Below are positions 63,639 through 64,000 of a stretch of DNA of 64,000 nucleotides, in pieces. Numbering within the stretch: the first letter of the stretch is position 1; each line of letters begins with the position of its first letter. Origin of the DNA: an uncultured Prevotella sp. (GTDB taxonomy: Bacteria > Bacteroidota > Bacteroidia > Bacteroidales > Bacteroidaceae); NCBI GenBank assembly GCA_900544825.1, contig UQWP01000004.1:8092-72091 (forward strand), in the 5' to 3' direction. Made by a program: the position numbers and the translations under genes. Below the pieces are notes generated by a model. It saw nothing but the letters and a program-made list of their open reading frames with translations. It did not search any database and was not told the DNA's origin.

Positions 63639-63755
63639 AACACGGACAAATTGAATTTGTCCGGATGGTTGTCCAGTAGGCTCATAATCGAAAGAAAATC
63701 AACAAGTTACAAGCAACCGGACAAATTGTCCGGACAAATTCAATTTGTCCGTGTT
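63639..63755. repeat. 26-bp inverted repeat with inner GGACAAATT palindromes
   Basis: 63639-63664 is the exact inverse of 63730-63755. Each arm is itself a palindrome (CGGACAAATT-G-AATTTGTCCG). A third palindrome, CCGGACAA-A-TTGTCCGG, is at 63718-63734, and GGTTGTCC at 63667-63674 is a further half. The 65-base spacer has no clear promoter. Confidence 0.85.
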
Positions 63756-63860
63756 ATTTTTTTATGAGAAAGAAAGAGGGGGCAGGTATCGAGACGATAA
63801 CTAGAGACCTGAGAAGCTATGACTTTACTCCTCTTATACTATGTTTCTCCACCCACAAAA

Positions 63861-64000
63861 CTACGAGTTATTTTCTTTAACATAAAGTTCTAAAGCAGCC
63901 ATAGGAGAATAAGAGAGGTTGGAACGTAAACAGTTGGGAATAAGTAGATTTGCACAAAGTTGCCAAATCGGCATAAAGCAAGCGAGTGAGGAATATTGAA
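63861..64000 (-). CDS. Possible C-terminal end of a gene cut by the window edge
   Basis: On the minus strand one frame is open from the window end to a TAG at 63861-63863, about 45 codons: it ends with SYSPMAALELYVKENNS. The residue mix looks protein-like, but I do not recognise the family and no start is in the window. Confidence 0.35.
   Translation of the reverse strand, partial: QYSSLACFMPIWQLCANLLIPNCLRSNLSYSPMAALELYVKENNS

Overview
The window looks like a chromosomal segment from a member of the Bacteroidota, most likely Prevotellaceae (Prevotella/Segatella, S. copri-like). The reasons are the promoter boxes of the TTTG-N19/20-TAnnTTTG type before many genes, the near absence of Shine-Dalgarno sites, the BamA / three-Skp / MurI envelope cluster, and family members typical of Bacteroidales (DUF4249, DUF4271, DUF6089/PorG-like, DUF6242, DUF6056, STN-domain TonB receptors with FecR/ECF sigma). 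The species assignment is inference. No transposase, integrase of a mobile element, phage gene or CRISPR array was seen.

Layout. 1-4.9 kb (minus): secDF (3' end cut by the window edge), a membrane-anchored endonuclease/exonuclease/phosphatase protein and a rhomboid protease. 5.1-6.3 kb: an HU-type protein and a convergent SDR dehydrogenase sharing one terminator. 6.4-11.7 kb (minus): an ECF sigma factor, TonB-dependent receptor, DUF4249 lipoprotein and FecR anti-sigma cluster with FecR placed last; then tRNA-Gln(UUG). 11.9-18.1 kb (minus): housekeeping genes tyrS, yidD, rnpA, hemD, DUF4271 gene, metK, xerD. 18.2-19.3 kb (plus): aroQ and an O-methyltransferase. 19.4-29.4 kb (minus): a long envelope-biogenesis cluster (DUF6242 lipoprotein, PorG-like barrel, uppS, bamA, three Skp/OmpH chaperones, murI, rbfA, LolC/E-type permease). 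29.6-36.4 kb: pckA, upp, an unusual repeat-rich intergenic block, a uridine-kinase-like protein and a Na/Pi symporter. 36.5-40.4 kb: a small HTH-like protein, a candidate small RNA, a secreted transglutaminase-like protein and a Ser/Thr kinase joined through a membrane segment to a BspA-like leucine-rich region.

40.5-63.2 kb is mainly envelope glycolipid metabolism: an NAD-dependent epimerase/dehydratase, PAP2-family enzyme, miaB, MsbA-like exporter, LpxL-like acyltransferase, three glycosyltransferases, a DUF6056 membrane protein, an InaA-type kinase, an ArnT-like GT39/83 transferase, a GT2 dolichol-phosphate-type transferase and two membrane-anchored alkaline-phosphatase-superfamily enzymes (one LtaS/EptA-like, one YejM/PbgA-like). 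Two stand-alone AAA ATPases sit among them. Taken together these would build, decorate and export lipid A/LPS-type or other envelope glycolipids.

The most striking observation is that both alkaline-phosphatase-superfamily enzymes, 3 kb apart, are interrupted by a single in-frame TAG with the reading frame intact on both sides. Other points of note are the kinase-LRR fusion, a 350-bp nested inverted-repeat structure at 32.3-32.7 kb, a palindrome-rich non-coding block at 63.2-63.8 kb that shares an ~80-bp dispersed repeat with 55.95 kb, and a promoter-plus-terminator unit at 37.2 kb that could be a small RNA gene.
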